A DNA stretch of 26,999 nt from Bacteroidaceae bacterium (GTDB lineage: Bacteria > Bacteroidota > Bacteroidia > Bacteroidales > Bacteroidaceae): contig CAAGHW010000085.1 in NCBI GenBank assembly GCA_900769765.1, positions 1 through 26,999 of the forward strand. Reading direction: 5' to 3'. Position 1 is the stretch's first letter; each line of letters begins with the position of its first letter. The notes under the pieces were generated by a model. The model saw only the letters and a list, made by a program, of their open reading frames with translations, had not been told where the DNA came from and searched no databases. Below, one piece after another: positions 25,416 to 26,999 of the stretch. Position numbers and translations under genes: made by a program.

Positions 25416-26735
25416 ATGGCTACAGAAGCATTTCAGAAAATATATACAAAAATCAATTCTATCACCAAGGCAACATGCTCGTTGAAGGCTACAGGTGTCG
25501 GCTATGACGAACTTGCAACAGTAAACGGCAAGTTGGCACAGGTGGTAAAGATTATGGGCGATGAGGTAACATTGCAGGTATTCGAAGGTACAGGCGGTAT
25601 CCCGACCGATGCCGAAGTGGTATTCTTGGGCAAGGCTCCTTCGCTCAAGGTAAGCGACCAGCTTGCAGGCCGTTTCTTCAACGCATACGGTGACCCAATC
25701 GACGGTGGTCCTGCCGTTGAAGGACAGGAGGTTGAGATTGGCGGTCCGTCGGTTAATCCCGTACGTCGTAAGCAACCGTCAGAGCTCATCGCGACAGGTA
25801 TCGCAGGTATCGACCTCAACAATACACTTGTGACAGGTCAGAAGATTCCATTCTTTGCAGACCCCGACCAGCCTTACAACCAGGTTATGGCAAACGTTGC
25901 GATGCGTGCCGAGACCGACAAGATTATTCTTGGCGGTATGGGTATGACAAACGACGACTACCTGTACTTCAAGAACCTCTTTACAAACGCCGGTGCTCTC
26001 GACCGTATCATCTCGTTCATGAACACCACAGAGGACCCTGCCGTAGAGCGTCTGCTTATCCCGGATATGGCACTTACAGCCGCAGAATACTTTGCTGTAG
26101 AGAAGAACCAGAAAGTGCTTGTGCTGCTTACCGACATGACGATGTATGCCGATGCACTCTCTATCGTATCGAACCGTATGGACCAGATTCCTTCAAAGGA
26201 CTCAATGCCGGGTTCTTTGTATTCCGACCTTGCAAAGATTTACGAGAAAGCTGTGCAGTTCCCTTCGGGCGGTTCAATCACTATTATTGCGGTGACAACC
26301 CTTTCAGGTGGCGACATCACACACGCTGTACCCGACAACACCGGTTATATCACCGAGGGTCAGCTCTTCTTGCGCCGCGACAGCGACATCGGTAAGGTTA
26401 TCGTTGACCCATTCCGTTCATTGTCACGTTTGAAGCAGCTTGTATCGGGTAAAAAGACACGTAAGGACCACCCACAGGTGATGAATGCCGCAGTACGTCT
26501 TTATGCCGATGCAGCCAATGCAAAGACAAAGATGGAGAACGGTTTCGACCTCACCGACTACGACAAACGTACATTGTCGTTTGCAAAGGAGTATTCAGAC
26601 AAATTGCTGGCTATCGATGTAAACTTGAACACAACAGAGATGCTTGACGTTACATGGGGATTGTTCTCAAAATACTTCAAGCCCGAGGAGGTCAACATCC
26701 GTCAGGAACTTGTCGATACATATTGGAAAAAGTAA
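25416..26735 (+). CDS. atpB: V-type ATP synthase subunit B
   Basis: Non-catalytic partner of subunit A in the V1 hexamer. The 439-residue chain has RFFNAYGDPIDGGP, PSELIATGIAGIDLNN and GQKIPFFADPDQPYNQ, then MTMYADALSIVSNRMDQIP and SGGDITHAVPDNTGYITEG. It lacks a Walker A lysine at the position of the P-loop, as is normal for B subunits, which bind but do not hydrolyse nucleotide. It starts 11 nt after subunit A and ends 33 nt before subunit D. Confidence 0.96.
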   Translation: MATEAFQKIYTKINSITKATCSLKATGVGYDELATVNGKLAQVVKIMGDEVTLQVFEGTGGIPTDAEVVFLGKAPSLKVSDQLAGRFFNAYGDPIDGGPAVEGQEVEIGGPSVNPVRRKQPSELIATGIAGIDLNNTLVTGQKIPFFADPDQPYNQVMANVAMRAETDKIILGGMGMTNDDYLYFKNLFTNAGALDRIISFMNTTEDPAVERLLIPDMALTAAEYFAVEKNQKVLVLLTDMTMYADALSIVSNRMDQIPSKDSMPGSLYSDLAKIYEKAVQFPSGGSITIIAVTTLSGGDITHAVPDNTGYITEGQLFLRRDSDIGKVIVDPFRSLSRLKQLVSGKKTRKDHPQVMNAAVRLYADAANAKTKMENGFDLTDYDKRTLSFAKEYSDKLLAIDVNLNTTEMLDVTWGLFSKYFKPEEVNIRQELVDTYWKK

Positions 26736-26768
26736 GAAACTGGTTATATATATTAGCAGAAAAGCATA

Positions 26769-26999
26769 ATGATTGCATTTCAATATAACAAAACATCACT
26801 TCAGCACCTTGAAAAGCAACTCAAGATGCGTGTGCGCACTTTGCCCATCATCAAGAGCAAGGAAAGCGCATTGCGTATCGAGGTAAAGCGATGCAAGGCC
26901 GAGATGCAAAGGCACGACGAGGAGTATGCCGAGCAGCTTGAACAGTACCGTGCTTTGTTTGCTCTCTGGAATGAGTTTGATACGTCGCTTGTAAAAACC
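26769..26999 (+). CDS. atpD: V-type ATP synthase subunit D, N-terminal part (3' truncated by window)
   Basis: Central rotor shaft of the V1 sector. The 77 visible residues start MIAFQYNKTSLQHLEKQLKM and continue as one long charged helix (LPIIKSKESALRIEVKRCKA, then EEYAEQLEQYRALFALW), the first strand of the antiparallel coiled coil typical of subunit D. The motif LPxxKxKExAL is shared by the family. The frame runs off the window, and its position directly after A and B is as expected. Confidence 0.92.
   Translation, partial: MIAFQYNKTSLQHLEKQLKMRVRTLPIIKSKESALRIEVKRCKAEMQRHDEEYAEQLEQYRALFALWNEFDTSLVKT

Noticed and set aside
1..26999. Search for mobile elements, CRISPR arrays and tRNA/rRNA genes
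   Set aside because: No direct-repeat/spacer pattern, transposase, integrase motif or cloverleaf sequence seen; the region looks like stable core chromosome.

Overview
The window is a contiguous, gene-dense piece of a Bacteroidales chromosome (Bacteroides/Prevotella-like). The evidence for this is the Bacteroidetes-type promoters (TTG, about 20 bp, then TAnnTTTG), weak or absent Shine-Dalgarno sequences, a PorT-like outer-membrane barrel, a DUF4494-type protein, a Bacteroidetes-type V-ATPase operon containing a DUF2764-like gene, and a very large two-component sensor of a kind found in this phylum. I see no tRNA, rRNA, IS element, prophage, integrase or CRISPR array. No gene-free stretch exceeds about 300 bp.

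Layout. (1) 1-1556: the 3' part of glyA (SHMT), then a beta-carbonic anhydrase with a lipoprotein-like N-terminus, ending at a strong bidirectional terminator. (2) 1571-4291, minus strand: a tightly packed operon pyrB-pyrI-flavin reductase-outer-membrane barrel behind a recognisable promoter. (3) 4406-8199, plus: a class A penicillin-binding protein and, 2 nt later, an M16 peptidase homologue that has lost its zinc motif. (4) 8245-13186, plus: a promoter followed by a secreted protein of 14 MORN repeats, a YhcH-family protein, a eukaryotic-type (GH13_8-like) glycogen branching enzyme and a membrane protein whose first codons contain a perfect 17-bp hairpin. (5) 13315-19020, plus: a 1416-residue protein that looks like two sensor kinases fused end to end, a response regulator with a LuxR-like output domain, and an overlapping small AbgT-like membrane protein. 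(6) 19017-21892, minus: single-domain malic enzyme, a small acidic hypothetical protein, a DUF4494-like protein and a YggS-type PLP protein. (7) 22004-26999, plus: a dyad and promoter, then V-type ATPase genes E, DUF2764-like, A, B and the start of D.

The most interesting item is the tandem sensor at 13315-17565. Its first half keeps the ATP-binding N, G1 and G2 boxes but has Ser where the phospho-acceptor His should be. Its second half keeps a His-Glu pair at the H-box but has lost the ATP-binding residues. A signal peptide-like segment sits at the seam. Together the halves would make one working kinase, with phosphate passing between domains in one chain, feeding the adjacent response regulator and possibly connected to the AbgT-like membrane protein. 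Other points of note are the M16 homologue that keeps the R/Y substrate motif without the zinc motif, the intragenic hairpin, and the operator-like dyad between malic enzyme and the V-ATPase.
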